Shown here: piece after piece, positions 46,466-55,378 of the stretch
Layout: each line of letters opens with the position of its first letter
Position numbering within the stretch: the first letter of the stretch is position 1
Origin: Pedobacter yonginensis
GTDB lineage: Bacteria; Bacteroidota; Bacteroidia; Sphingobacteriales; Sphingobacteriaceae
Direction: 5' to 3'
DNA: 64,000 bases
Assembly (NCBI RefSeq): GCF_003173595.1
Contig: NZ_QGNZ01000002.1
Coordinates: 806,001-870,000 of the forward strand
Translations under genes and position numbers: made by a program
The notes under the pieces: generated by a model
The model's database searches: none
Seen by the model: the letters and a program-made list of their open reading frames with translations, nothing else
What the model was told of the DNA's origin: nothing

Positions 46466-46466
46466 A

Positions 46467-47366
46467 TTATAAATATCTAAAAGTTACTGTTTTTGTATCT
46501 ACTGTTAATTCTATTGGTGCACCTAAGTTCATGCTCATGTTGTTGTTTATATGTCCGGTAGGGAAGTTAAAACAAATCGGATATTCGTAATCCTTAACAA
46601 TTTCCCAAATCACTTCATCGGCCGTTTGCCCAAAAGAAATTTTTTCTTCCTCAATCTCATTAAAGGCACCAACTATCAAACCTTTTAATTTGCTTAGCTT
46701 TCCTGCTCTTTTAAGCATACGCAACATTCTATCGATAGCGTACTCGTGCTCACCAACGTCTTCCAAAAATAAAATTTTATCATTAAAATCCATTTCGGAT
46801 ATCGACCCCTGCATCGTACACAGTAGGGTTAAGTTTCCGCCTATTAAAATGCCTTCGCAAGCGCCTATTTTGTTTTTAAAGGTACTAGTGTAGGAATAGG
46901 ATTCTTTTTCGCCGAATAGGGCTTTCTTTAAAGAAAGTAAAGATTCTGGAGTAGCATCTTCAAAAGTGTAGGGCATTTGGGCATGTAAACATTGGGTGTT
47001 TGTTGCAGCAATGATATGCGAAAGTAAAACCGTAATGTCGCTAAAGCCGACAAACCATTTCGGGTTTTCCTCAAATTTACTAAAATCCAGCGCATCAATA
47101 ATTCGGATGCTTCCATATCCCCCACGGCCAGATATGATGGCTTTTATGCTATCATCATCCAAAAAACGTTGAATATCTTTGGTGCGTAGGGCATCTGTTC
47201 CGGCAAATTGATGGTGGCTCGCATACACGCTATCGCCTATAATAACTTCTAATCCCCAGCTTTCTAAAACGTTTATGGCGTAATGGATAGATTTGGGTAA
47301 TTTCTTTGCCGGACAAACCAAGGCAATCTTATCTCCTATTTTTAAATACGGTGGCTGCTTAATCAT
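46467..47366 (-). CDS. LD-carboxypeptidase (S66 family, LdcA/MccF-like)
   Basis: A 299-residue serine peptidase. The nucleophile is Ser109 in VGFSDIT, with RGGYGSIR before it, Glu202 in FLEDVGEH and His272 in FPTGHINNN completing the Ser-Glu-His triad typical of the family. LdcA removes the terminal D-alanine from recycled cell-wall tetrapeptides; MccF cleaves microcin C-like compounds. The general peptidoglycan-recycling role is more likely. It is divergent from metG and heads a two-gene unit with DoxX. Confidence 0.93.
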   Translation of the reverse strand: MIKQPPYLKIGDKIALVCPAKKLPKSIHYAINVLESWGLEVIIGDSVYASHHQFAGTDALRTKDIQRFLDDDSIKAIISGRGGYGSIRIIDALDFSKFEENPKWFVGFSDITVLLSHIIAATNTQCLHAQMPYTFEDATPESLLSLKKALFGEKESYSYTSTFKNKIGACEGILIGGNLTLLCTMQGSISEMDFNDKILFLEDVGEHEYAIDRMLRMLKRAGKLSKLKGLIVGAFNEIEEEKISFGQTADEVIWEIVKDYEYPICFNFPTGHINNNMSMNLGAPIELTVDTKTVTFRYL

Positions 47367-47379
47367 TCTTCAAAACACT

Positions 47380-47387
47380 TATCTTTG
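47380..47387 (+). promoter_or_regulatory. -7 box of Bacteroidota type (TATCTTTG) for metG
   Basis: TATCTTTG matches TAnnTTTG and ends 20 bases before the TTG start of metG in a 41-base divergent gap. The -33 element would overlap the start of the LD-carboxypeptidase gene and is weak. Confidence 0.6.
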
Positions 47388-47407
47388 CCAAATTAATAAA
47401 AATTGTT

Positions 47408-49516
47408 TTGGATAATAGTAAAATAAAAAGATATACCGTAACGGCGGCGCTTCCATACACCAATGGACCTGTGCATATTGGTCATTTGGCTGGAGTTTAT
47501 ATTCCTGCTGATATTTATGCCCGCTTTTTACGATCGAACAAACGCGATGTAAAATTCATCTGTGGATCTGACGAGAATGGCGTGCCCATTACCTTAAAGG
47601 CTAAGAGAGAGGGCATTACACCCCAAGAAGTGGTTGATAAGTACCATAAAATTATTGGCGATTCTTTTAAGGAATTCGGAATTTCATTTGATATTTACCA
47701 CCGTACCTCATCCTTAACACACCACCAAACCGCAGCCGATTTTTTTGAAACCCTGTACGATAAAGGGGTTTTTACAGAGGAGGTAACCGAACAATACTAT
47801 GATCCAACAGCCAAACAATTTTTAGCCGATCGCTATATTACAGGTACTTGTCCTAACTGTGGTAACGAAAATGCCTATGGCGATCAATGCGAAAACTGCG
47901 GAACAACGCTAAATGCAACAGATTTAATTAATCCAAAATCTACCCTATCGGGCGATAAACCCATCCTAAAGGAAACCAAAAATTGGTTTCTACCTTTAGA
48001 TAAATACGAAGCTCGCCTTCGCGAATATATTGAAAGCCATAAAGAATGGCGACCGAATGTTTACGGGCAATGCCAAAGCTGGTTAAATGCTGGCCTACAA
48101 CCTAGAGCCATGACCCGCGATTTGGATTGGGGTGTTCATGTGCCCCTTCGTGATGCGGCGGGCAAAGTTTTATACGTTTGGTTTGATGCCCCTATTGGCT
48201 ACATCTCTGCAACTAAAGAACTGTGCAATTACGCCAAACTGGATGTGTGGAATCCGAAGGCAGAAGAATATTACATCAGCAATTTTGAAAGTGATAAGTG
48301 CGATTGGGAAGAGTATTGGAAAAGTGAAGAAACCAAATTGGTTCATTTTATTGGTAAAGACAATATTGTATTCCACTGCATTATTTTTCCTGCAATGTTA
48401 ATGGCGCATGGCGAATTTACACTGGCAGATAATGTGCCTGCAAATGAGTTTTTAAACCTTGAAGGTCAAAAAATATCGACTTCAAAAAACTGGGCGGTTT
48501 GGCTAAACGAGTATTTAAGAGAGATGGAAGGCAAGCAAGACGTTCTACGTTATGTATTGACTGCCACTGCGCCTGAAACGAAGGATAACGACTTTACCTG
48601 GAAAGATTTCCAAGCCAGAAATAACAATGAGCTGGTCGCCATTTTTGGAAATTTCGTAAACCGCGTTGTGGTACTTACCCATAAATACTTTAATGGTATT
48701 GTACCTACCTTGATGGAAATTACCCCTGTAGATCAAGCGGTTATTGATGAACTTGCCACATATCCGGCTAAAATTTCGGCCTCTATAGAAAATTATCGTT
48801 TTAGAGAAGCCCTGGCAGAAGTGATGAATGTGGCTCGTTTGGGGAATAAGTACCTTGCAGAAACTGAACCTTGGAAACTGATTAAAACAGATGAAGATCG
48901 GGTAAGAACTATTTTACACATCTCGTTGCAAATTGCTGCTAACCTTCAAATCCTTATTGAACCATTTTTGCCTTTTACAGAAGAAAAGCTGATGAAGATG
49001 CTTAAAAACGGTGGGCATACTTGGGATGCTGCAGGTGGAATCAATTTGCTAAAACGCGGACATGAAATTGGAGAAGCTGTACTTTTGTTCGAAAAGATTG
49101 AAGATGCCGAAATCGATTTCCAAATCGAGAAACTGAACAAGAGTAAAGCCAGCAATACCCTGCAAGCCGCAGAAGCTTTACCCCTTAAAGAAAATATCCA
49201 GTTTGATGATTTTTCTGCAATGGACATCAGGGTAGCGACCATTGTTGCCGCAGAAAAGGTTGCTAAAACCAAAAAGCTGTTGAAGCTTACTGTAAATACG
49301 GGTATTGATGAGCGTACCGTTGTTTCTGGCATTGCAGAACACTACCAGCCAGAAGAAATTATTGGTAAACAGGTGAGCATGATTGTGAATTTAGCGCCCC
49401 GCGAAATCAAAGGAATTTTATCGCAGGGGATGATTTTAATGGCAGAAAACGCAGAAGGCAAGCTTACCTTCGTGGCTCCTGTAGATCGATTTATAGAGGG
49501 TAGCGTAATTAGATAA
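47408..49516 (+). CDS. metG: methionyl-tRNA synthetase with C-terminal tRNA-binding domain
   Basis: Charges tRNA-Met with methionine. The 702-residue class I synthetase shows the HIGH box HIGH at residues 23-26 ([17 protein letters not shown]), a zinc knuckle ([19 protein letters not shown]), and the KMSKS counterpart KISTS about residue 354 in [13 protein letters not shown]-terminal EMAP-type tRNA-binding domain starts near residue 600 ([16 protein letters not shown]). The frame has no ATG at the normal N-terminus; the initiator is TTG (47408-47410), giving [15 protein letters not shown]. No Shine-Dalgarno sequence is visible. A terminator follows at 49538. Confidence 0.97.
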   Translation: MDNSKIKRYTVTAALPYTNGPVHIGHLAGVYIPADIYARFLRSNKRDVKFICGSDENGVPITLKAKREGITPQEVVDKYHKIIGDSFKEFGISFDIYHRTSSLTHHQTAADFFETLYDKGVFTEEVTEQYYDPTAKQFLADRYITGTCPNCGNENAYGDQCENCGTTLNATDLINPKSTLSGDKPILKETKNWFLPLDKYEARLREYIESHKEWRPNVYGQCQSWLNAGLQPRAMTRDLDWGVHVPLRDAAGKVLYVWFDAPIGYISATKELCNYAKLDVWNPKAEEYYISNFESDKCDWEEYWKSEETKLVHFIGKDNIVFHCIIFPAMLMAHGEFTLADNVPANEFLNLEGQKISTSKNWAVWLNEYLREMEGKQDVLRYVLTATAPETKDNDFTWKDFQARNNNELVAIFGNFVNRVVVLTHKYFNGIVPTLMEITPVDQAVIDELATYPAKISASIENYRFREALAEVMNVARLGNKYLAETEPWKLIKTDEDRVRTILHISLQIAANLQILIEPFLPFTEEKLMKMLKNGGHTWDAAGGINLLKRGHEIGEAVLLFEKIEDAEIDFQIEKLNKSKASNTLQAAEALPLKENIQFDDFSAMDIRVATIVAAEKVAKTKKLLKLTVNTGIDERTVVSGIAEHYQPEEIIGKQVSMIVNLAPREIKGILSQGMILMAENAEGKLTFVAPVDRFIEGSVIR

Positions 49517-49537
49517 AGGCTGTATAAGCTAAAGATA

Positions 49538-49570
49538 AAACCCAGCCAAGTTTAAAGGATGGGTTTTTTT
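49538..49570 (+). terminator. intrinsic terminator after metG
   Basis: AAACCCA pairs with TGGGTTT across a 15-base loop, followed by more T. Modest stem, well placed 22 bases past the stop codon. Confidence 0.6.
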
Positions 49571-49618
49571 ATCCGTCGATTTAATAAATGAGTTTTAAAT
49601 GCGGATGCGATTTTTTAT

Positions 49619-49626
49619 TATCTTTG
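49619..49626 (+). promoter_or_regulatory. -7 box of Bacteroidota type (TATCTTTG) for tRNA-Arg
   Basis: TATCTTTG matches TAnnTTTG and ends 12 bases before the first base of the tRNA, a normal distance for a short 5' leader. Confidence 0.7.
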
Positions 49627-49638
49627 CACGCATTAAAA

Positions 49639-49710
49639 GGTCCCGTAGTTCAACGGATAGAATAGAAGTTTCCTAAACTTTAGATATGAGTTCGATTCTC
49701 GTCGGGACCA
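49639..49710 (+). tRNA. tRNA-Arg (anticodon CCU)
   Basis: A complete cloverleaf folds by eye: acceptor stem GGTCCCG/CGGGACC, D arm GTTC/GAAT, anticodon stem GAAGT/ACTTT with loop TTCCTAA (anticodon CCT), a 4-base variable loop and T arm ATGAG-TTCGATT-CTCGT. The discriminator is A; CCA is not encoded. It reads AGG arginine codons. Its 3' end is duplicated at 55564, so it served as an integration site. Confidence 0.95.
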
Positions 49711-49712
49711 CT
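49699..49712 (+). repeat. left attachment site (attL) inside tRNA-Arg 3' end
   Basis: TCGTCGGGACCACT covers the 3' part of the T arm, the 3' acceptor strand, the discriminator and two further bases. The same 14 bases stand at 55564-55577 in the same orientation. Confidence 0.75.
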
Positions 49713-49718
49713 CCTTTG

Positions 49719-49749
49719 GCCAGTAGTTACGTATAGCTGCTGGCTTTTT
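49719..49749 (+). terminator. intrinsic terminator after tRNA-Arg
   Basis: GCCAGTAGT pairs with GCTGCTGGC (two wobble pairs) followed by five T. It ends the tRNA transcript just inside the integrated element. The rest up to 50063 holds no gene. Confidence 0.7.
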
Positions 49750-50063
49750 GGTTTGATGGGGCTAGAAAAGGGGCGAATCGTTTTGATTACAGGTGTGTAA
49801 CAAACGCATAATTTGATTTATTATTAAAGCTTTAGCGTTATGAAAATAAACTTTCATAACGTATTCAAATGATCCAAATCTTTTGGTAAAACGGTTATTG
49901 AATGATAGCTTTACAATACTTCTCTAATTAGATAAGCATAATCCCACTACGATTAGATTCACTTAAATTTGACTATATTATTGCGTTAAAACTAAGATCA
50001 GATCTAAAGCTAGGTAAATAGACAGATGGAATTAAATCATCTTAATTTAAAAATATTAACTGT

Positions 50064-50648
50064 TTAAAGGGGGTTGCCAACAGTTTCAATATCGACTATA
50101 TTATCAAAATCACATTTAGTACAATGTTCGATAAGTTTGTTATCATTTTTAATAGAATAAATTTCAAGACTCACGCTTCCACAATTTGGACATCGTGGTT
50201 GATGATCAAAGCCAACATATTTCATAAATAAATTCTCCAAAATAGAAACTGTTGAAGCAGCTAATATGGTACAGATTTTGACATCAGGAAAGTTTTTATA
50301 AGATGAATGAACAATTTCTGAAGCATAGCTCCAAGCGATGTCACTCATTTTTCTAGCGTAACTCCGTAGTGTTGCAATGCTTACACCAGGTGCATATTCA
50401 TCAATGAATATTTTGGCAATACCTTTAAAGTCTCCTTTCTTTAACTGCTCGTCTTCAACAATTTTCGTGTTTCTTTTTGCGAGTTCTTGAGCCAAAGCTA
50501 AAAGACTCTCTCGACAAATTAACCCGATAGCCTGCATTTCTTCAGATTCCATACTAATATGTAAGCGATCTGATGCAAGTGTCAGTTTTCTTCTAATTGC
50601 ATGAACCTCCTCAAGTTGAATAATCGCAAACGTAACGCTTGATAGCAA
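50064..50648 (-). CDS. protein with C-terminal zinc ribbon, possible defence-associated HEPN-like helical domain
   Basis: A 194-residue protein. Its helical N-terminal two thirds (RRKLTLASDRLHIS, then MQAIGLICRESLLALAQELA) resembles helical regions of abortive-infection and HEPN-like proteins found in defence islands, but the HEPN catalytic Rx4-6H motif is not clear. The C-terminus is a four-cysteine zinc ribbon, Cys153, Cys156, Cys176 and Cys179. The only start is TTG at 50648, or a later ATG at residue 33, so the 5' end could be truncated. It is the leftmost gene of the tRNA-Arg island, on the opposite strand to the methyltransferase. Function unknown. Confidence 0.6.
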   Translation of the reverse strand: MLSSVTFAIIQLEEVHAIRRKLTLASDRLHISMESEEMQAIGLICRESLLALAQELAKRNTKIVEDEQLKKGDFKGIAKIFIDEYAPGVSIATLRSYARKMSDIAWSYASEIVHSSYKNFPDVKICTILAASTVSILENLFMKYVGFDHQPRCPNCGSVSLEIYSIKNDNKLIEHCTKCDFDNIVDIETVGNPL

Positions 50649-50972
50649 TCCTATTGTTGCCGATCAATGTTTGATTACAGTTACCTAGTTTCTATCCCAA
50701 ACATTATATCAGTAAGGAATGATAATATAGCACAAACTTATCTCCCATCGAACTAATCTAAATCATTCGAAATAGAATCAAGATTAACTCAGAATTAATT
50801 TTCCTATTTTAATGGTGTTTTCTTTGCCGAGGCGATCGATTGTTGTTTAATTCAGGGCAAGTTCCAGATTAGGGTTTATCGTTGCGCTCGAGCATTAATT
50901 TTATCTTGAATAACTTATTTGATTTTTATTTTATAGTCCAGGGTCTGGTTGATTCTGCTCTAGTCGATATAA
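50649..50972. other. intergenic stretch in the island
   Basis: A 324-base AT-rich gap between the zinc-ribbon gene and the protease gene, both on the minus strand. I see no gene, hairpin or clear promoter. It probably carries the zinc-ribbon gene's promoter. Confidence 0.4.
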
Positions 50973-51626
50973 TTAGTCTAAATCATCATCTACTGGTATC
51001 GTTGATGTTTGAGTTAGCTTTTGTTCGGAAAAATAAGGAGCTATTGTTGATGTTTTGAAATATTTTATAGGAATGGCATAAAGCTTGACTAAGGCATCCA
51101 AGGTTGAAATCAGGTATTTTTTCTTCATAGCCTTGTGATTTAATTTAAACATCAAATGATAGAAAGATGCCCAAAAAATTGCAACTTCTTTCATCTTGAC
51201 TTTTTTATTTGGCCCGATTAACGAATTACACCCGCTTTTTGGGAATAATTCAAAAGCCATATTCTCATTGACAGCAGCACAAGCCGAAAGAAATAACCTT
51301 CTGTACTTAAGTTTTCTATGTAATATACTTCCAAGTTCATTGTTGCTTATCTCCTCTAGGGTCAATTTAATTCCATCATTGTTTCCATGGCAAGAGATAT
51401 GTAGAAACCTAAAATTTGATTCTACAAATTGGTTAATAAAATGTACAAATTCGTCATATGATCGAACATATACATATTCAACTGGAATACCTGAAAGTTG
51501 TAGAATACCATATAATATTTCGCCTTCCTTACTGCCTCTTTCATCTTCAAATTCCAAGCTTTCGATGATAAAAACACCTGGAATAGTTTTTTTTCTAACA
51601 TCTGACCCGCTACCTTTTGTCTCCAT
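50973..51626 (-). CDS. small caspase/CHAT-like cysteine protease
   Basis: A 217-residue protein that looks like a bare caspase-fold domain. The dyad is visible as His80 in FLHISCHGNNDG and Cys116 in RLFLSACAAVN, each after a hydrophobic strand, with the usual spacing of about 35 residues. Downstream comes SLIGPNKKVKMKEVAIFWASFYHLMFK, a helix-rich segment. The CHAT and orthocaspase families act as proteases in several anti-phage systems, often with a sensor partner. The ATG at 51626 is preferred; an in-frame TTG at 51647 adds seven residues. It is divergent from the 95-residue gene across a dyad-rich gap. No sensor domain is fused to it. Confidence 0.75.
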   Translation of the reverse strand: METKGSGSDVRKKTIPGVFIIESLEFEDERGSKEGEILYGILQLSGIPVEYVYVRSYDEFVHFINQFVESNFRFLHISCHGNNDGIKLTLEEISNNELGSILHRKLKYRRLFLSACAAVNENMAFELFPKSGCNSLIGPNKKVKMKEVAIFWASFYHLMFKLNHKAMKKKYLISTLDALVKLYAIPIKYFKTSTIAPYFSEQKLTQTSTIPVDDDLD

Positions 51627-51698
51627 GGTTTTAAGATTTTTGTGCAAATAAAAGAGATTTGCACTTTCAATTGAATTTTTAGCAATGAATAATTTATT

Positions 51699-51731
51699 AA
51701 GTAAAATACTTATAAAAGTTTAATTTTACTT
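51699..51731. promoter_or_regulatory. strong inverted repeat in divergent island promoter region
   Basis: AAGTAAAAT (51699-51707) and ATTTTACTT (51723-51731) are perfect complements. An inner ACTT/AAGT pair (51708-51711 and 51716-51719) extends the dyad with a 3-base offset. It lies in the 126-base gap between the protease gene and the 95-residue gene and is a candidate operator controlling both directions. Confidence 0.5.
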
Positions 51732-51752
51732 TTCAAGAATAAATGCAAAGTT

Positions 51753-52040
51753 ATGTCAAAAATTAAAGCAATCGGAAATGGTTTTGTCCAAATAGGCGAT
51801 AGCCTCATCAATCTAAGGACATTTAAAGAAATTAACAAATATACGTTTGGGTATGATGAAGATCCAGAAGGGCATTCGGCATTCGGAATAATCGTTTCTC
51901 CGCTTACTCCTAGCGCACAATCATTGCAAAATGGAGTTGATGGATCATATTTTATTTCAACTTATGAAAGTGAAATGCAATCAGAATTTGAGGAAGATTT
52001 CGAAATAATTATTAAAGCCCTCAAAGACAATAATCCCTAG
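51753..52040 (+). CDS. small island protein of unknown function
   Basis: A 95-residue protein starting MSKIKAIGNGFVQIGDSLINL, predicted beta-rich at the start, with an acidic helical end (SEFEEDFEIIIKAL). No motif, signal peptide or helix-turn-helix is evident. It lies between the divergent protease gene and the methyltransferase gene, 276 bases ahead of the latter. It could be a small regulator or an inhibitor of the protease, but nothing in the sequence shows it. Confidence 0.6.
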   Translation: MSKIKAIGNGFVQIGDSLINLRTFKEINKYTFGYDEDPEGHSAFGIIVSPLTPSAQSLQNGVDGSYFISTYESEMQSEFEEDFEIIIKALKDNNP

Positions 52041-52316
52041 TTATCTTCATTTTAATAGTATTAAAGAAGTCAGAAGGTAAATAATAGTTTTTGTCTGAAT
52101 AATTTAGTGTTTGTGTAAAGTAATACGCGAAAGATACTAATAAGGTATTTTATAATGAATTGGCCTATTAACCTGCATTTGGATAATTGTTTTAGGACGA
52201 ATCCGGCATAGAGGTTCTAATCACTAAGCCTTGGGTTAGTAAATTACATATTTTATTTATGCAAATTGCAACAAGCATTAAGTAAATACATTTTAAAAAT
52301 GCATTTTTGAGCACTA

Positions 52317-54677
52317 ATGATAAATTTATCCGAAACGCTTACTTGGAAACAAAAATTTGGGTTACTTCCTATTCATTTGCGCCCATTAATTAATGATTCA
52401 ACATTTGTTCTTCTAAATGGGGGGAACGGAGATTTTTGTTTGCAAACAGAGAATTATGATGACCTAACTCCCGATTATTATTCAAAATCATGGTCAAGCA
52501 GCACAAAAAACTTTTTGGTTCTTGATCAAGGATTGGTCAAAATTTTTAATTGGGAAAAAAATGTATATGAGGAAATATCGCAAGATGTTGTAAAGGCAAA
52601 TTTTAACAAATTCTATCAATATTTACTTTCAAACAGTCGTAGGTCTGATAAAGATGTTGTTCCTTTCATAGTAGACATATTTAGACAAATGCGGAACTTA
52701 ACGAGGGAGAAAACAAACCCAGTAGAAGCGCTGAATTTACTATTTGTTCTTCTCAGTAGTTTAGAGGATGATTACTTGGATCTTGATGAAAATAAGTGGA
52801 ATCTAAATAAAGTTGATATCCCTGATAACTTTGGTTTCTTTGTGGATAAAATTAATAAAGGAATTAATAATATTAAACCAGAGTTCGATATTATTATACG
52901 TCATTCCGCAGGTATGCTTTTTCAAGAAGCCCAAAAAGAAGTATTTTATTTTAGTAGTCAGAGAGACCTATTTGGAGGGGTATCTAGTACTCTGGAAACA
53001 ATTAGTTCTTCATATTCGAGTATTCACTATACTCCTCCATATTTATCAAGAACCATTGTAGAAAACGCATTACGCCAATTAGATTTATCAAAAACTAGTC
53101 TTAAAATACTAGATCCGTCCTGCGGTTCATCTGAGTTTCTTGTCGAAGTTCTGAAACAATTGCGAGAACTCAAATACCAAGGAGAATTAGAGGTAATCGG
53201 TTTTGACTCGTCACAAACTGCAATAAATACATCGAACTATTTACTTAGGTATGAGCAAAGGACAATTTGGAGAGATCAATTGAAATTTAAATTTCTTATT
53301 GTTGAGGATTCTCTGAGAGAGTCTTGGGATAATGATTACGATCTAATCTTAATGAATCCTCCATTTGTATCTTGGGAATTATTATCAAATAGCATAAATA
53401 GAGACGCAGTTCAACATACGTTGGGTTCCAATTTCATTGGTAAGCCAAATCAAGCTAGCGCATTTTTCTACAAATCAATACAGTCTTTAAAGGATGGTGG
53501 TGTGATTGGATGCGTTATTCCCTCGTCATTATTAACATTGGACTCATATAAAAAATTGAGAGATGAAATAAGTCAAATTATTTCTTTCTCATTGCTTGGG
53601 AAGCTTGGTAATTTTGTTTTTGAAGATGCTCTTACAGATGTAAGCATAATTATTGGAAATAAGCCTAAAAAAATGTCTATGCCTACTCTACTTTGGACTC
53701 AAAATCAAAAAGGAGTAGCTCAAGAGGCACTTAGGGATTTAAGAAAAATGTCCTATTCAAATGAATTAAGTATGAGCTCTGACTTATACAGTATTTACCA
53801 GCCGCTAAAATTCCCGATAGTAAAGAATACATGGAAACCAGTTTCTTCAAGTGAACATGAGTTATTAACTAGCCTTGATTTATTAGTCGCTGAAGGAAGA
53901 CTAAGCACTATCGGTCAGATTTTTAAGGTTCAGCAAGGGATTAGGCAAGGAGCTAAAAATATTTTCAAAATTACAGAAGCTGAATATTCGAAGCTATCTA
54001 TAAAAGAGAAAGGATATTTTCGATTGGTAGCAGATAATGAAACTATCAGGTATGGCCAATTCCAAAGTCCCAAAACATTTATTTGGTATCCTTATGATAG
54101 GAATGGCGTAGTCTTAAAAACAGTTGATGACGTAATTAAAAATGCACAATTCTCCTACGAGACAATGCTTTTGCCTAATGAGGGTTTATTAAAAAAACGC
54201 GCGGGAATTACCGAATGGTGGGGCCTTACAAGGCCACGAAATTGGCAATTTGAAAGACAACCCAAGATTTTATCTGCTGAATTTGGAAGCTCCAGTTCAT
54301 TTGCATTTGACAAGATTGGTCATTACGTTGTAGAACGCGGTAATGCGTGGATTTTAAACGACTTATCAGATGAGAATGACTACTACTTTTATTTATCCCT
54401 TTTTTCAAGTCCCTTTTTTGATAGACTTTTATCCATTTACTCAAAGCAACTCGCGGGAGGGAATTGGTATGATTTAGGTAAGATGTATACAAGTCAGATT
54501 CCAATACCAGAAATTTTTAGATCTCAGGAAGCATCCGAAGACTTAAATAAGTTACATTCGGGTTCACATATCTATGCGCGTCTAGTAGAAATTGGTGTTC
54601 AAATCTCCGAAGGTAGCTTTTTTGATAAAAGAGTTTTAGATGACTGGATACAGCAGTATTTATATCCTCGAATATAA
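52317..54677 (+). CDS. N6-adenine DNA methyltransferase with target-recognition domain
   Basis: A 786-residue protein. Residues 1-240 are an unassigned N-terminal region. The methyltransferase core has motif I DPSCGSSEFL at residues 266-275 and motif IV NPPF at 347-350 (LILMNPPFVSW), the gamma-type N6-adenine pattern of Eco57I/type IIG-like enzymes. The C-terminal third (VQQGIRQGAKNIFKI, then YYFYLSLFSSPFFDRLLSIY and KQLAGGNWYDLGKMYTSQIPIP) is a TaqI-like specificity domain. No PD-(D/E)xK nuclease motif was seen. Motif I carries Ser where Gly is usual (CGSS for CGSG). The 232-residue partner starts two bases after its stop. It probably marks host DNA for a restriction or abortive response. 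Confidence 0.85.
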   Translation: MINLSETLTWKQKFGLLPIHLRPLINDSTFVLLNGGNGDFCLQTENYDDLTPDYYSKSWSSSTKNFLVLDQGLVKIFNWEKNVYEEISQDVVKANFNKFYQYLLSNSRRSDKDVVPFIVDIFRQMRNLTREKTNPVEALNLLFVLLSSLEDDYLDLDENKWNLNKVDIPDNFGFFVDKINKGINNIKPEFDIIIRHSAGMLFQEAQKEVFYFSSQRDLFGGVSSTLETISSSYSSIHYTPPYLSRTIVENALRQLDLSKTSLKILDPSCGSSEFLVEVLKQLRELKYQGELEVIGFDSSQTAINTSNYLLRYEQRTIWRDQLKFKFLIVEDSLRESWDNDYDLILMNPPFVSWELLSNSINRDAVQHTLGSNFIGKPNQASAFFYKSIQSLKDGGVIGCVIPSSLLTLDSYKKLRDEISQIISFSLLGKLGNFVFEDALTDVSIIIGNKPKKMSMPTLLWTQNQKGVAQEALRDLRKMSYSNELSMSSDLYSIYQPLKFPIVKNTWKPVSSSEHELLTSLDLLVAEGRLSTIGQIFKVQQGIRQGAKNIFKITEAEYSKLSIKEKGYFRLVADNETIRYGQFQSPKTFIWYPYDRNGVVLKTVDDVIKNAQFSYETMLLPNEGLLKKRAGITEWWGLTRPRNWQFERQPKILSAEFGSSSSFAFDKIGHYVVERGNAWILNDLSDENDYYFYLSLFSSPFFDRLLSIYSKQLAGGNWYDLGKMYTSQIPIPEIFRSQEASEDLNKLHSGSHIYARLVEIGVQISEGSFFDKRVLDDWIQQYLYPRI

Positions 54678-54679
54678 TA

Positions 54680-55378
54680 ATGGATAATCTAATCAATCGC
54701 CTCCAACAATCTATTCAAGATTATTTCCCAGACAATGTTTTTATCAGAAAAGATGGTTTTGGAATTTATAGGTTAGTTTCAAATAATATTAGTGATGCAA
54801 AAGATTTGCACAAAAATTATCTTGAGGATACAAAAGTTGTAAAATGGTATTTTGATTACTGGATAAAGATTATAATTCAATTTACTAAAATCGATATTGA
54901 ATCGACGTACACAAACAAAAGTGGTATAACGAAGAAAGATTATCTAAATAATTTATCAAAAAACAACATCGAATTAAATAAGATGTTTTTTGAAACAAAT
55001 ATTTCTCTTTCTCTATTCAAGGGAGATTATGAAGTTACAACAAAAGTTCAGTTGTTTAGGGCAGAATGGGATAGCTATGAAAGCGTACAAAACAAACATC
55101 CACAACCGCACTGGCAATTTTATCAATTAAACGAATATCAAGATAAGTTAGATTCAGTATCATCGGATTCTAACTTCTTGTCAACTGTTAGTAGCTCTGT
55201 AGGCTTCAATGAATTTTTAAATAGCAAATTTGATTTTAAAAGGTTTCACTTTGCAATGAATGGGAATTGGATCAATAATGATAGTCACATTCACTCATTA
55301 AATTGCGAAGAAAAAATTGTTAAATGGTTGCCCGGACTTCTTTCTCATTTAAAAAGCCAAGTTGAACATTTGGAATAG
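54680..55378 (+). CDS. methyltransferase partner protein of unknown function
   Basis: A 232-residue protein translated in tandem with the methyltransferase (start two bases after its stop), so the two act together. It is rich in aromatic and charged residues. Notable patches are RKDGFGIYRLVSN, KVVKWYFDYWIKIIIQF and FRAEWDSYESVQNKHPQPHWQF; the HPQPHWQF stretch could coordinate a metal. No known nuclease signature, P-loop or zinc knuckle is visible. The possibilities are an endonuclease subunit, a specificity factor or a sensor. It is the last gene before the right attachment site. Confidence 0.7.
   Translation: MDNLINRLQQSIQDYFPDNVFIRKDGFGIYRLVSNNISDAKDLHKNYLEDTKVVKWYFDYWIKIIIQFTKIDIESTYTNKSGITKKDYLNNLSKNNIELNKMFFETNISLSLFKGDYEVTTKVQLFRAEWDSYESVQNKHPQPHWQFYQLNEYQDKLDSVSSDSNFLSTVSSSVGFNEFLNSKFDFKRFHFAMNGNWINNDSHIHSLNCEEKIVKWLPGLLSHLKSQVEHLE

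Noticed and set aside
52317..54677. BREX PglX or full type IIG restriction-methylase
   Set aside because: The protein is shorter than PglX, no pglZ or brx genes are present, and no PD-(D/E)xK nuclease motif is seen in it.
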